DNA of 64,000 bases from contig CANBSH010000001.1 in NCBI GenBank assembly GCA_947372105.1, positions 42,135 through 106,134 of the forward strand, in the 5' to 3' direction. Below the pieces are notes generated by a model that made no database searches, was not told the origin of the DNA, and worked only from the letters and a program-made list of their open reading frames with translations. The translations under genes and the position numbers were made by a program. Positions 18,753-29,706 of the stretch are shown piece after piece. Origin of the DNA: Chitinophagaceae bacterium. Lineage in GTDB: Bacteria; Bacteroidota; Bacteroidia; Chitinophagales; Chitinophagaceae. Position 1 is the stretch's first letter, and each line of letters begins with the position of its first letter.

Positions 18753-20879
18753 ATGAGAAAAATATATTTTTTTGTGCTTCTCTTTTTAAGTTTAAACGCA
18801 CAAAGCCAAAATAATGTGGCAAAACAAAAAGATACTATTGCGAATAAGTCTGTGAAATCAAATTCTTTAGAAGATGTTATTGTGACGGCTCAAAAAAAAG
18901 AAGAATTAGCACAAAAAATTCCATTGAGTTTAAGCGTTTTTTCAAGTAATACTATTGAACAATTAAAACTATGGAACAATAAAGATATTTCAGGACTTGT
19001 ACCTAATTTATATAGTGCAGACCCAGGTGACCATCGGGATGCCATTAGCCTTCGCGGAATCAGCACCACCTCCTATGACCCTGCTGTCATTACCTATATA
19101 GATGGTGTGGCCCAATTTAATTTAGATACTTATATCCCCACTTTGAATGATATTGAACGCATTGAAGTTTTAAGAGGACCTCAAGGAACTTTATATGGAC
19201 GCAATGCCATGGGAGGCGTGATTAATATTATTACAAAACAACCCAATAATACAACCAATGGATATGCAGAAATCACAGCAGGTAATTTTGGTTTACAAAG
19301 AATCATGGGGAGTATAAAAACGCCTTTGGTAAAAAATAAATTATTTTTCGGAATCGGCATTTTACAACAACAAAGAAATGGATACTATACTAATACAGTG
19401 ACCCAAAAAAGTTACGATCAGCAATCTGAATGGACAGGAAATTATTTTATAAAATATCTACCCCGCCCTAATTGGCAAATTTTATTGAATATTAAAAACT
19501 ATCAAAGTAATAATCAAGGCGCTTTCCCCTTAACTGCTAATGGCATGGAAGATGCATTTCAGCAACCCTATGAGTTAAGCCAAAATGCTGTGACAACTAT
19601 GAAAGATAACACTTGGAATAGCTCATTACTCATCCAGCATAAAGGGAAACACATTGATTTTACAAGTACCACAGCTTATCAACAAAATTATCGTTACTAT
19701 ACTAAACCAATAGATGGAGATTTTTCTCCAATAGACGCTATCAGCATCATTAATAATTATGGTAAAAGCTGGAATAACATTAAAGCATTCACACAGGAAT
19801 TTAAATTAAATTCCTCCCCTAGTATCAATCAAAAAATAAGTTGGACCGCAGGTGCTTTTCTTTTTTATCAAGATGCCCCTTCTAAACAAGCTACTCGATT
19901 TGGGAAAGATGCTAACTTGATGATGATTGGAGATTCTTTATTTAGTATCATCAACGAAACTTCAGTTCAAAAAAAGGGAGTAGAATTATTTGGTCAAATA
20001 AACTATGCTATCCATCCCCAATGGCAGTTGACACTGGGTATAAGAAATGATTATGAAAAACAAGATCAAACAGTAGCGGGATATTATCAACATGATCCAA
20101 GCCCTAGTATCATAAATGTTTTTCCATTCACTCAAGGAAATATTCAATTTAATTCCTTGTCTCCAAAAATTGCATTGAAGTATCAAGTAGCCCCTCAAAG
20201 TATGATGTATTTACAATACAGTCAGGGTTATCGCGTAGGTGGTTTATCTCCTCTTTCTTCCGACCCTTCTCAACCTCCCTTAATTTCATATCTACCAGAA
20301 CATAGTCACAATTACGAATGGGGTATGAAAAATAGTTGGTTACAAGACAAAATTAGACTTCAACTTTCTGCATTTATTACCAAAGTAAATGACGCACAAG
20401 TGCCCACTTTGTTATTACCAGATGCTATAACCGTGATTCAAAATATTGGTAAATTAGAAAGTAAAGGAGTAGAAGTTGAATTGTATGCTGTCCCTACAAA
20501 AGGCTTAACAATGAGTTATCATGGAGGTATCACAGATGCTAGTTATTTAAATTCTGGAAAACATCCTATTATCACACCACAGCACACTCAAGCCATTACA
20601 ATAAATTATAACTATGAAATAACACCTTTCAGTTCCTTCTATATTCAAACCAGAATGCAATGGATGGGTGATACTTATTATGATATTAAGAACGAAATTA
20701 AGCAAAGCCCTTATTTTGTTCAACATTTTAATATGGGCTGGAATCTAAAAGCAAACAATATTTCTATTTGGTGTAAAAATATATGGAACCAAAAATATAT
20801 TGCATACGCATACGATTTTGGAGCCATTCATTTAGGAGATCCAGCCACATTTGGAATAAGTCTTTCCCGAAAATTTTAA
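18753..20879 (+). CDS. TonB-dependent receptor
   Basis: LEDVIVTAQKKEELAQKIPLSLSVFSS, ISLRGISTTSYDPAVITYIDGV, IEVLRGPQGTLYGRNAMGGVINIITK; C-terminal ...FGISLSRKF; the longer ORF starts at 18726. Confidence 0.92.
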   Translation: MRKIYFFVLLFLSLNAQSQNNVAKQKDTIANKSVKSNSLEDVIVTAQKKEELAQKIPLSLSVFSSNTIEQLKLWNNKDISGLVPNLYSADPGDHRDAISLRGISTTSYDPAVITYIDGVAQFNLDTYIPTLNDIERIEVLRGPQGTLYGRNAMGGVINIITKQPNNTTNGYAEITAGNFGLQRIMGSIKTPLVKNKLFFGIGILQQQRNGYYTNTVTQKSYDQQSEWTGNYFIKYLPRPNWQILLNIKNYQSNNQGAFPLTANGMEDAFQQPYELSQNAVTTMKDNTWNSSLLIQHKGKHIDFTSTTAYQQNYRYYTKPIDGDFSPIDAISIINNYGKSWNNIKAFTQEFKLNSSPSINQKISWTAGAFLFYQDAPSKQATRFGKDANLMMIGDSLFSIINETSVQKKGVELFGQINYAIHPQWQLTLGIRNDYEKQDQTVAGYYQHDPSPSIINVFPFTQGNIQFNSLSPKIALKYQVAPQSMMYLQYSQGYRVGGLSPLSSDPSQPPLISYLPEHSHNYEWGMKNSWLQDKIRLQLSAFITKVNDAQVPTLLLPDAITVIQNIGKLESKGVEVELYAVPTKGLTMSYHGGITDASYLNSGKHPIITPQHTQAITINYNYEITPFSSFYIQTRMQWMGDTYYDIKNEIKQSPYFVQHFNMGWNLKANNISIWCKNIWNQKYIAYAYDFGAIHLGDPATFGISLSRKF

Positions 20880-20927
20880 TAAAATAAAGCAAAAGAAGTA
20901 ACTTGCTTGTTCAAAATTTAAAACCTT

Positions 20928-21974
20928 ATGATACCTGTTAAATCTTATGCAGCTACTGCTCCCGCAAGTCCTTTAGGACCTTATGAATTTAATCGCAGAG
21001 CGGTGGGTGACAATGATGTACAAATAGATATTTTATATTGTGGTGTTTGCCACAGTGATTTACACCAAGCAAGAGACGAATGGGGAGGTTCTCAATATCC
21101 TATGGTACCTGGTCATGAAATTGTAGGAAAAGTAGTTTCAGTAGGTTCCCATGTTTCTAAATTTAAAGTAGGTGATATTGCAGGTGTAGGTGTAATGGTA
21201 GATAGTTGTAAAACATGTAAAAGTTGTCAAGCCGATTTAGAACAATATTGTTTAGAAGGATTTGTTGGTACCTATAATAATAAAGAAAGAAACAGTGATG
21301 AGATTACTAAAGGGGGTTATTCTACACAAATTGTAGTGGATGAATATTATACTTTTAAAATTTCACCTAATTTAAATTTAGCAGCCGTTGCTCCTTTGCT
21401 TTGTGCTGGGATTACTACCTACTCTCCATTAGTGTATGCAGGTGTTAAAAAAGGAATGAAAGTTGCAGTGATTGGATTAGGAGGATTGGGGCATATGGGT
21501 GTCAAATTCGCAGTATCCTTTGGTGCTGAAGTAGCTGTAATTAGCACATCTCCTTCCAAAGAAGCAGATGCAAAAAAATTAGGCGCCACTCATTTTATTG
21601 TAAGTACGAATGAGGATCAAATGAAACAATACCAAGGTTATTTTGATGTCATTTTAGATGCAGTATCTGCCAATCATGACTATACTACTTACTTAAATTT
21701 ATTAGGAGTAGATGGTAAATTAATGGTCGTTGGATTACCTACGAATCCCCCACAATTAACTCCTTTTTCTATTGTAACGCACCGCAGAAGCGTGATTGGA
21801 TCTTGTATTGGAGGGATGAAAGAAACTCAAGAAATGTTGGACTATTGTGCAGCTCATAATATCGTATCTGAAGTAGAACTAATTCCTATGCAAGAAATTA
21901 ATAATGCATATGAAAGAATGCTTAAAGGTGACGTCAAGTATCGTTTTGTGATTGACTTGGCTTCCTTGAAATAA
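20928..21974 (+). CDS. Zinc-dependent NAD(P)-dependent alcohol dehydrogenase (cinnamyl-alcohol-dehydrogenase-like)
   Basis: YCGVCHSDLHQARDEWGGSQYPMVPGHEIVG, CKTCKSCQADLEQYC, GLGGLGHMGVKFA. Confidence 0.93.
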   Translation: MIPVKSYAATAPASPLGPYEFNRRAVGDNDVQIDILYCGVCHSDLHQARDEWGGSQYPMVPGHEIVGKVVSVGSHVSKFKVGDIAGVGVMVDSCKTCKSCQADLEQYCLEGFVGTYNNKERNSDEITKGGYSTQIVVDEYYTFKISPNLNLAAVAPLLCAGITTYSPLVYAGVKKGMKVAVIGLGGLGHMGVKFAVSFGAEVAVISTSPSKEADAKKLGATHFIVSTNEDQMKQYQGYFDVILDAVSANHDYTTYLNLLGVDGKLMVVGLPTNPPQLTPFSIVTHRRSVIGSCIGGMKETQEMLDYCAAHNIVSEVELIPMQEINNAYERMLKGDVKYRFVIDLASLK

Positions 21975-22000
21975 TAGATCCATTAAATAAAATTCTCTTT

Positions 22001-22030
22001 AAAGGCTTCATCACAAATGAAGCCTTTTTT
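22001..22030. terminator. Rho-independent-type hairpin
   Basis: AAAGGCTTCATCACAAATGAAGCCTTTTTT downstream of the alcohol dehydrogenase. Confidence 0.85.
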
Positions 22031-22061
22031 ATGCAATAATTGTTTAGTTTTGGAACACACC

Positions 22062-24473
22062 ATGAGAAAATTACATTCTTTATTACTATTAATCTTCATC
22101 CCTGCATTGACATGGTGTCAAAATGCGCCAATACAAAAAATCACTGGGGTAATTTCAGGAAATATACAAGACGGGAAAACAGGCAAAGCAATACAAGGAG
22201 CTACTGTTATTTTATATTCGAAAGAAAATAAGAATGTGTTTAAAAATAGCATTACCGATAAAAATGGGGAATATATTTTTGACAAAACAAATTTCGGGTA
22301 TTACCAATTATCCATAAAAATGATAGGTTATGCGCACTATCAGTTAGACAGCTTATGGTTGAGGTCCGAAAAAGATGAAATTTACTTAAGTGATATTCAA
22401 TTAAAAGATTCCTCCAACGCTTTAAATGAAGTAGTCGTCTATGCTGAGAAAAAATTAATTGAAGAAAAAGATGGCGTATTAACTTATAATGTAGCGGAGA
22501 GCCCTCTCAATAATGGATCTAGCACTTCGGATATGCTTAAAAACATCCCCTTAGTGAATGCGAATCCAGATGGAAGTATTACCGTTAAAGGAAAAGGACC
22601 CTTAATATTGATTGACGAAAAACCCACCAATTTAAATGCACAACAATTAGCAGATTTACTTGAAAGTTTACCCGCTAATATGGTGGAGAAAGTGGAAGTG
22701 ATGCAAACCCCACCTCCTGAATATGCTACTTATGATGGAAGCGTCATTAATATAGTGACTAAAAAAGGCAGAGTGGGTTTATACCAGCGATATGCGGCAA
22801 GTGCAGGAACCAGCGGTTCTAAGTCCATCAGCTCCCATGTGAATTATAAATCCAATAGTTTTTCATTTAATAGTAATTTTAATTTAGGAATTAATAAAGC
22901 AATAGGAAATTCTTGGTCACATCGCAAAAACATTTACACTGATTCGGTAAATTATTTATATAATGAAAGCTCCTATATCAATAAAAGCATAAACCCTTCT
23001 TTACGTTTACAAGCAAGTGTGGATTATAACAAACAAAGTAATTCCGATTTTGTATATCAGGGAAATTTAAATTATATAGATAACACCAGCCATACTTTAT
23101 ACAGTAATTTAAACAATCAAATGAAAGTATGGAAAGCAAGTAATCGAAATGTGAACTATGATGGCAATACCTATAGCCATGGACTGACAGGCTCCTATAT
23201 GTGGAAATCCAAGACAGGTCTTGAAAAAATTCAAATTTATTCGGGCATCAATTTTGGTAAAAACGTGAATAACAAAAGCTTTTACCAACAATACTTACTG
23301 AGTGATTTACTCCCTAATGGATTAGATTCCACACAGAATCAATTAATGGACAACTACTCTACTTCTTATTATGTAAGAGGGAACTATACTAAGCCATTCA
23401 ATAAAAAGGGTAAAACATTATTTACAAGTGGTTTATCTTTTACCGAAAATGATTATCATACTATTTTAAATGCCAATTACTTAAATAAATTAGACAGCAG
23501 TTTTTACCCTAATGAATTATTAAATAGCGACTTCTTTTTTTATCAAGGAATACTAACGGCACGCATGGGAATTGTATTTATATTACCAGCAGGATGGAGA
23601 ATTACAATCAATGAACAAGGGGAATATACGAATACCCGCTTTCGTTTTATCAAAGGCAATATCCCTAATTCTAATGCAGACTATTGGAGATTTTTACCTA
23701 GCATTACTATTAGAAAAGAATTTAGCAAACAATTTAATACCAGCTTTACTTATCGAGAAACTATTCGTCGTCCAGGTATCACTGAACTCAATCCTAATAT
23801 TGATTATACCGACGCTTATAATATTCGCTTTGGTAATCCATTTATACAACCAACTTTGACCCAAAATATTGAATTTAACCTTAGTTATAACCAACCCAAG
23901 TTTAATATTAATACCACTTATGGTTATAATAAGGTCAATGATGTGTTTAGTTCGGTACGTACCTTAATTTCCACGGGAAAAACACAAACTACTTATCAAA
24001 ATATTTCGGATCAAGACGAATACCATGCTAACATTTGGAGTGGTATCAATGTGAGCAATAAGTTTAAACTAAATATAAGTTCGGGTATTAACTATAACAA
24101 ATATAGCCCTATTGAAAAATTATTGTACAAGTATATTGATGGCAGCTCCTACTATGCTGGTTTAAATTACAGCTACATGCCCAACAATTTAACAATGATT
24201 GAAGCAAGTAATAAATACAACAACTTCGCTTCCCCACAAGGAAAAACAAGAAGTAATATTAGCATGTCGATTAGCTTGCAAAGAAAGTTGATGAATAAGC
24301 AATTAGTCCTAAACCTTGCTGCCATTGATCCTTTTGGCTTAACCACTTATACCGGGTATACTGCTGGAAGTAATTTCACCATTGATAGCTATAGCCAAAA
24401 CAATGTCAAAAATTTTAGATTCACAGTGAGCTATAATTTCAATAAAAATTACACTAAGAAAATAAAAGGGTAG
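22062..24473 (+). CDS. TonB-dependent receptor-like outer membrane beta-barrel protein with N-terminal carboxypeptidase-regulatory-like domain
   Basis: GVISGNIQDGKTGKAIQGATVILYS...DKNGEYIFD, LNEVVVYAEKKLIEEKDGVLTYNV, GPLILIDEKPT; the longer ORF from 22017 overlaps a terminator. Confidence 0.88.
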   Translation: MRKLHSLLLLIFIPALTWCQNAPIQKITGVISGNIQDGKTGKAIQGATVILYSKENKNVFKNSITDKNGEYIFDKTNFGYYQLSIKMIGYAHYQLDSLWLRSEKDEIYLSDIQLKDSSNALNEVVVYAEKKLIEEKDGVLTYNVAESPLNNGSSTSDMLKNIPLVNANPDGSITVKGKGPLILIDEKPTNLNAQQLADLLESLPANMVEKVEVMQTPPPEYATYDGSVINIVTKKGRVGLYQRYAASAGTSGSKSISSHVNYKSNSFSFNSNFNLGINKAIGNSWSHRKNIYTDSVNYLYNESSYINKSINPSLRLQASVDYNKQSNSDFVYQGNLNYIDNTSHTLYSNLNNQMKVWKASNRNVNYDGNTYSHGLTGSYMWKSKTGLEKIQIYSGINFGKNVNNKSFYQQYLLSDLLPNGLDSTQNQLMDNYSTSYYVRGNYTKPFNKKGKTLFTSGLSFTENDYHTILNANYLNKLDSSFYPNELLNSDFFFYQGILTARMGIVFILPAGWRITINEQGEYTNTRFRFIKGNIPNSNADYWRFLPSITIRKEFSKQFNTSFTYRETIRRPGITELNPNIDYTDAYNIRFGNPFIQPTLTQNIEFNLSYNQPKFNINTTYGYNKVNDVFSSVRTLISTGKTQTTYQNISDQDEYHANIWSGINVSNKFKLNISSGINYNKYSPIEKLLYKYIDGSSYYAGLNYSYMPNNLTMIEASNKYNNFASPQGKTRSNISMSISLQRKLMNKQLVLNLAAIDPFGLTTYTGYTAGSNFTIDSYSQNNVKNFRFTVSYNFNKNYTKKIKG

Positions 24474-24515
24474 CCACTGGAATTGAAGCCTTCTCGAATG
24501 ATCGAGAAAGCTTTG

Positions 24516-24587
24516 TAGCCTCGCCGGGAATCGAACCTGGATTAGGAGCTTCGGAAACTCATGTACTATCCATTGTACTACGAGGCT
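24516..24587 (-). tRNA. tRNA-Arg (anticodon CCG)
   Basis: Cloverleaf on minus strand: AGCCTCG..GTACAATGGATAGTAC..TGAGT-TTCCGAA-GCTCC..CCAGG-TTCGAAT-CCCGG-CGAGGCT-A; anticodon loop TTCCGAA. Confidence 0.93.
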
Positions 24588-24630
24588 AGAAGTGCAAACT
24601 TAAGAAAACTAGCAACAATAAAAGGGATAG

Positions 24631-25833
24631 TTACCGCCGTAATAAGACATGCAAAGCAGCAGGTAAAAATATATTGGTTGGTAAGGAGCGCATGATTTGA
24701 ATATCCTCCCAAAAAGTAGACGTGTTTGATAAAAATTTAAATACGGTAGCAGCTTCGTTTTTCTCAAATATTTTTTTAAAAATAACAGCACCTTGCATTT
24801 TACGATGTTGCAAAATATACAACAGCACTGCATCATAAAATTGATGTCTTGAAGTATGGACTTTAGTAGAAATGTCTTTATTCTTGACTAATTGATGTAC
24901 AATGTGCTTAGACTGTTGTTGAATAAACTGAAAGGCATACCCTGTACTGGCTTTAATAGCAGCACCTAAAGCTCCAATAGCATATATATTTTCCGAAGGG
25001 GATGCAAAATCAAATTGCGTCATGGGAATGGCCCCTTTTTCCTCATGTATAATCTCAAATGATTGATCAGGATAATTTTTTGATAAATAAGCAGCAATCA
25101 CTTCATCATATTCTGTATTGGCTAAAATAGTTTCTGAAAATATAGTGTACTCTACTAATGCTTCTTTTTCATTGAGTGGAAGTAAATACATAAAAGCAGT
25201 AGCCTCTTTTTGTGGCACATTAAAATCCATCAATCTGGCGATGTTAGGCTTGAAAACAGATTTCTCAAATCTTACCACCTTCCCTTTAAAATGTTGCCAT
25301 AAAAATGGTTGAATGTTAGGATGGGGTAAACTATATTTTTGTGCACTCAATAAATCATGCATTTGAAAAGGTAGAATACTCGTAAACACTTTAGATGCAT
25401 AGACTTGCCCCCCTTCATACTGCACTATTGCGCCATTAGTGGAAGATTCTATTTGGAGCACTTTGGCCTGTAACCAACTAACATTATTAGATTGTTTTGC
25501 ATTCTCAATAATGAATTGATAGTAATCTAACCCTTGTATCATTTTATAGGTAAAAGGTGCAGTCGTGAGTTCCTTCTGGAAGGAAGGAGCTAGAATTGAG
25601 ATTTTATCCCATGAATTTTTTACCAAATGTTCAAATGAACTAGTTTCAGTCTCCCAAAAACACCAAGTGCGGTCATTTGACTTTTCTAAATTTTGATCAA
25701 GGACCAATATTGTTTTACCTTCTAATGTAGGTGCTTGTAAAATTTGATACAATAAAGAAAGGCCAGCACAGCCTGCGCCCGCAATAATATAATTGTAGGA
25801 TGATATACTTGAATCTGTTGGTTGATTATCCAT
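24631..25833 (-). CDS. crtY: Lycopene cyclase (CrtY type)
   Basis: Rossmann motif YIIAGAGCAGLSLLYQIL, DQNLEKSNDRTWCFWE, IGALGAAIKASTGYAFQFIQQQS; carotenoid cluster. Confidence 0.9.
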   Translation of the reverse strand: MDNQPTDSSISSYNYIIAGAGCAGLSLLYQILQAPTLEGKTILVLDQNLEKSNDRTWCFWETETSSFEHLVKNSWDKISILAPSFQKELTTAPFTYKMIQGLDYYQFIIENAKQSNNVSWLQAKVLQIESSTNGAIVQYEGGQVYASKVFTSILPFQMHDLLSAQKYSLPHPNIQPFLWQHFKGKVVRFEKSVFKPNIARLMDFNVPQKEATAFMYLLPLNEKEALVEYTIFSETILANTEYDEVIAAYLSKNYPDQSFEIIHEEKGAIPMTQFDFASPSENIYAIGALGAAIKASTGYAFQFIQQQSKHIVHQLVKNKDISTKVHTSRHQFYDAVLLYILQHRKMQGAVIFKKIFEKNEAATVFKFLSNTSTFWEDIQIMRSLPTNIFLPAALHVLLRR

Positions 25834-26296
25834 TTTTTTGCAATTCCTCGTCTCTTCTTACTTTATCCCAATATTTTTTTGAAACATAAAGCATGCCAAA
25901 ACTTTCACTATCCTCTTTTCCTAAATTTTTATGATGCATTTTATGCGCCCAACGCAATACTTTAATGTATCGAATATTGGACCTCGTAAACCATTTGATT
26001 CTTTGATGAATAATCACTTCATGTACTACAAAATAAGCAAAGCCATACATCGCAATCCCAGTTCCTAATCCAGCTAACCAAGGCATTTGGTTAAATGTGC
26101 CATAAAATATACACATCATACTAGGAATAGCAAAAATTAGAAAGAAGGCATCATTTTTTTCTAAAATATGGCCAGTAGGTTGATGATGATCTTCATGCAA
26201 GTACCACAAAAAACCATGCATCACATATTTATGCGTCAACCAAGTCACCCCTTCCATTGTTAAAAATGTCAATAACATAACTATTATAAAATCCAT
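25826..26296 (-). CDS. crtZ: Beta-carotene hydroxylase (CrtZ; sterol-desaturase fold)
   Basis: HKYVMHGFLWYLHEDHH, FVVHEVIIHQR, LRWAHKMHHKNLGKEDSESFGMLYVSKKYW His boxes. Confidence 0.93.
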   Translation of the reverse strand: MDFIIVMLLTFLTMEGVTWLTHKYVMHGFLWYLHEDHHQPTGHILEKNDAFFLIFAIPSMMCIFYGTFNQMPWLAGLGTGIAMYGFAYFVVHEVIIHQRIKWFTRSNIRYIKVLRWAHKMHHKNLGKEDSESFGMLYVSKKYWDKVRRDEELQKNG

Positions 26297-26312
26297 AAAT
26301 ATTTATTTAATG

Positions 26313-26834
26313 TTAATTAAAATTTGATTCATACCACTGCGCTACTTTCGGAAAAGCGATCTGGAACCATACTGTATATTTATCAGGATAGGTTTCTAAA
26401 TTGCTTTTAACTTCCTCTATAGATTGATATACAAAGTTACCTACTTCCAAAGGATTAGGCGTCACATCTCCATCATATTGTCCAATATAAACATGATCAA
26501 ATTCGTGCTCGCTTAATTCATTGGGAAGAGCGGCTTTATAAATAAAATCAAAAGCCTTAGTGACTGTTGCTTCTATACCCATTTCCTCTTGTAATCTTCT
26601 TGTAACTGCATGGTCTAAAGACTCGCCTGGACGTGGATGACTGCAACAAGTGTTGGTCCAAAGCCCTGGGCTATGATATTTTGAAAAAGCGCGTTGTTGT
26701 AGCAACATTTTACCTTGCTTGTTAAATAAAAAAACGCTGAAAGCACGATGCAATAAAGCTTGCTTGTGCGCCTCCATTTTTTCCATAACCCCTACTTCAC
26801 TATCGTTAGTATCTACTAAGATGACTTGTTCCAC
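26313..26834 (-). CDS. idi: Isopentenyl-diphosphate delta-isomerase (type I)
   Basis: LFNKQGKMLLQQRAFSKYHSPGLWTNTCCSHPRPGES (catalytic Cys), RLQEEMGI. Confidence 0.93.
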   Translation of the reverse strand: MEQVILVDTNDSEVGVMEKMEAHKQALLHRAFSVFLFNKQGKMLLQQRAFSKYHSPGLWTNTCCSHPRPGESLDHAVTRRLQEEMGIEATVTKAFDFIYKAALPNELSEHEFDHVYIGQYDGDVTPNPLEVGNFVYQSIEEVKSNLETYPDKYTVWFQIAFPKVAQWYESNFN

Positions 26835-26848
26835 TATGCTATATTTAT

Positions 26849-27691
26849 TTAAAATAAATTTAATTGACTACGAATACTTGCTTTTGCTAAAATAAAAAGC
26901 TTTCCATAATCCGGAATTCTGATTCTTGTTTTTAAAATAGATTGTGGTTGTACTTTCTTTATTTTTTTAAATAAAGAATAGTAATATTTAAAAGCCACAT
27001 ACACCCCAAATCGAGCTTTTAAGGGCAAATGCTTAATGCCATGTAGCGCTTTTGAAAAATCATTTTGAATATCTTCTTCAATTTGTAATTTATCCTCTTG
27101 GGTGAACTTCGTAAAATCACAATCAGGGAAATACATACGTTCTAACCCTTCAAAGTCTGCTTTGATATCTCTTAAAAAATTAACTTTTTGAAATGCAGCT
27201 CCCAAACTTCGAGCGGCTGGCTTTAACTCTTCAAATTGTTCTTGGTTGCCTTCACAAAATATATACAAACACATTAATCCTACTACTTCAGCACTTCCAT
27301 AAATGTAATCGTTATATGTTTGTTGATCATATTCGTGTTTAGATAAATCCATTTCCATACTTACTAAAAATGCTTCTAATAAAGCAGTATCAATTTTATA
27401 TTTATGATAGGTAAGTTGAAAACGATGAAGAATTGGATTCATACTTATCTTTTGATCCAAAGCTTGATAAGTATCAATTTTAAATTGATTGAATAATGCT
27501 ACTTTATCGTAATCATGAAAAGTATCAACAATTTCATCTGCAAAACGAACAAAGCCATAAATATCAAAAATAGGTTGACGCAAATCCTTATGCAATAATT
27601 TTATAGCAGAGGAAAAGCTAGAACTGTATAATAAAGTAGTGTACTTACTACTATATGCAGCTACCTCATCATATAATTTTACTGTTGACAT
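26849..27691 (-). CDS. crtB: Phytoene synthase
   Basis: YGFVRFADEIVDTF, GSAEVVGLMCLYIF, LGAAFQKVNFLRDIKADFEGLERMYFP. Confidence 0.92.
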   Translation of the reverse strand: MSTVKLYDEVAAYSSKYTTLLYSSSFSSAIKLLHKDLRQPIFDIYGFVRFADEIVDTFHDYDKVALFNQFKIDTYQALDQKISMNPILHRFQLTYHKYKIDTALLEAFLVSMEMDLSKHEYDQQTYNDYIYGSAEVVGLMCLYIFCEGNQEQFEELKPAARSLGAAFQKVNFLRDIKADFEGLERMYFPDCDFTKFTQEDKLQIEEDIQNDFSKALHGIKHLPLKARFGVYVAFKYYYSLFKKIKKVQPQSILKTRIRIPDYGKLFILAKASIRSQLNLF

Positions 27692-27699
27692 AATTCAAT

Positions 27700-29202
27700 T
27701 TAAGTTGTATAATTTTTATGGACCAAATCCGCTACTACTTCCCCACTAATCAAACTTGGCGGCACCCCTGGCCCGGGGATTGTTAATTGGCCGGTGTAAT
27801 ATAAGTTTTTTACCTTTTTGCTCCTACAACTTGGTTTAAAAATTGCAGTTTGCATTAAGGTATTGGCTAGTCCGTAGGCATTCCCCTTAAAAGAATGATA
27901 GTCATTTTTAAAATCGGCCACCGCGAAAGATCTTTTATACACTATGGCATCTCCAATGCTAGTACCCCATTTTTTTTCTAATCTATCTATTAATATCTTA
28001 AAATATCTTTCTCTAACTTCTTCAGTATCACCTTCTAACCCAGCAGCTATGGGAATTAATAAAAATAAGTTTTCACCACCCACTGGTGCTACTGAAGGAT
28101 CTGTTACAGAAGGAACACTTGCATAAAATAATGGATTACTAGGCCATTGTGGGTTATCATAAATCTCTTTCCCATGCACTCCAAAATCCGTATCAAAGAA
28201 TAAGGAGTGATGTGTTACTCCTGGAATTTTTTTATTCAACCCTACGTAAAATAATAAAGAACTTGGTGCCATTACTCTGCTCTCCCAATATTTTTTTGAG
28301 TAAGATTGATATTTTGCTGGTAGTAAGTCGGTTTCAATGTGATGGTAATCGCCTGCTCCAATTAAAACATCAAAGGAATATTCATTTTCAATACCAGTCG
28401 TAGTTACTTTAGTGTGAATTTTTTTTGCGACTCCATTTTCAATGTCTATAGACTTTACTTCCTCTCCTAATTTAAAATTGACCCCTAATTCCTTGGCCAC
28501 TTGCACCATTCCATCTACTATACTGTACATTCCAAATTTAGGATACCAAGTCCCCCCTTTGATATCTGCATAATTCATTAAACTATATAATGCAGGTGTA
28601 TTTTCAGGAAGCGCTCCTAAAAACAAAACCGGGAACTCCATTAAAAACTGAATATAGGGATGCTTAAAATAACGAGCTATATGTTTTTTCATGGATTGAA
28701 AAACGTCCAATTTAAATACGCCTTTCAATAGATCCAAATCCATAAATTCTGTGATAGATAAGCTAGGCTGATACACTAATTTACCTACGCCTACTTCATA
28801 TTTATATTTCGCTTCGGCTAAAAATAAGTCCAACGCAGCTCCTGCACCTGGTTCTACCGATTCAAATAAATCTTTTAACGATTCATAATTTGCGGGCAAG
28901 TCCCAGGTAGCTTTTTCAAAGTAAACTCTATAAGAAGGGTCTAATCGTTGTAAGGAATAATACTCACTTACTTTTTTGCCAAAAGAGGCGAAGTATTTTT
29001 CAAAAACATCTGGCATCCAATACCAACTGGGACCCATGTCAAAAACAAAACCATCCACTTCAAATTTTCGTGCTCTTCCCCCTGGTAAAGTATTTTTTTC
29101 TATAATAGTAACGTCCCAACCTTTTTGTGCTAAAAAAGTAGCCGCTGAAATTCCTGCGAATCCAGCTCCAATCACAAAAGCTTTAGGAGCATTTTTTATC
29201 AT
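27700..29202 (-). CDS. crtI: Phytoene desaturase
   Basis: VIGAGFAGISAATFLAQKGWDVTIIEKNTLPGGRAR; C-terminal NLYYTGQLTIPGPGVPPSLISGEVVADLV. Confidence 0.94.
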   Translation of the reverse strand: MIKNAPKAFVIGAGFAGISAATFLAQKGWDVTIIEKNTLPGGRARKFEVDGFVFDMGPSWYWMPDVFEKYFASFGKKVSEYYSLQRLDPSYRVYFEKATWDLPANYESLKDLFESVEPGAGAALDLFLAEAKYKYEVGVGKLVYQPSLSITEFMDLDLLKGVFKLDVFQSMKKHIARYFKHPYIQFLMEFPVLFLGALPENTPALYSLMNYADIKGGTWYPKFGMYSIVDGMVQVAKELGVNFKLGEEVKSIDIENGVAKKIHTKVTTTGIENEYSFDVLIGAGDYHHIETDLLPAKYQSYSKKYWESRVMAPSSLLFYVGLNKKIPGVTHHSLFFDTDFGVHGKEIYDNPQWPSNPLFYASVPSVTDPSVAPVGGENLFLLIPIAAGLEGDTEEVRERYFKILIDRLEKKWGTSIGDAIVYKRSFAVADFKNDYHSFKGNAYGLANTLMQTAIFKPSCRSKKVKNLYYTGQLTIPGPGVPPSLISGEVVADLVHKNYTT

Positions 29203-29205
29203 GAA

Positions 29206-29706
29206 TTAATAACGTTGTATTTTTTGTTTTAAAATTTTTCTAGCAAAGTGAATTCTACTTTTAATAGTTCCTAATGGTTCATTCAATGCTTCAGAAATTT
29301 CATTATACTTATACCCTTCATAATACAAAGTAAAGGGAGTTCTAAATAATTCAGGTAAATCATGAATCATTTGATGTACTTCTTTCAAATTTACATTATT
29401 GATTCCTTCATTTACTACTTTATTAGTGGTTTGATTGATTAAGAAATCATTGGGACTATGATCAAATACTAAAGACTGTTTTGACTTACGACGATAATCA
29501 TTGATAAAAATATTACGCATAATGGTATATAACCATGCTTTAATATTAGTACCTACATTGTACTTATCCTTATTGGAAAAGGCACGATATAAAGTGTCCT
29601 GATATAAATCCTTAGCCGCTTCATAATCCTTGGTAAGATTGATAGCAAAAGGTCTTAAAAACTCAGCATTTTCGGTCAGTAATAGACTAAATTCAGCGTT
29701 TGACAT
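29206..29706 (-). CDS. ECF-type RNA polymerase sigma factor, first gene of the carotenoid operon
   Basis: FAINLTKDYEAAKDLYQDTLYRAF, IKAWLYTIMRNIFINDYRR, YNEISEALNEPLGTIKSRIHFARKIL; 3 bp from crtI. Confidence 0.92.
   Translation of the reverse strand: MSNAEFSLLLTENAEFLRPFAINLTKDYEAAKDLYQDTLYRAFSNKDKYNVGTNIKAWLYTIMRNIFINDYRRKSKQSLVFDHSPNDFLINQTTNKVVNEGINNVNLKEVHQMIHDLPELFRTPFTLYYEGYKYNEISEALNEPLGTIKSRIHFARKILKQKIQRY

Noticed and set aside
22017-22061. N-terminal extension MKPFLCNNCLVLEHT of the beta-barrel protein ORF
   Set aside because: It begins inside the terminator hairpin of the upstream gene; the signal peptide starts at 22062.
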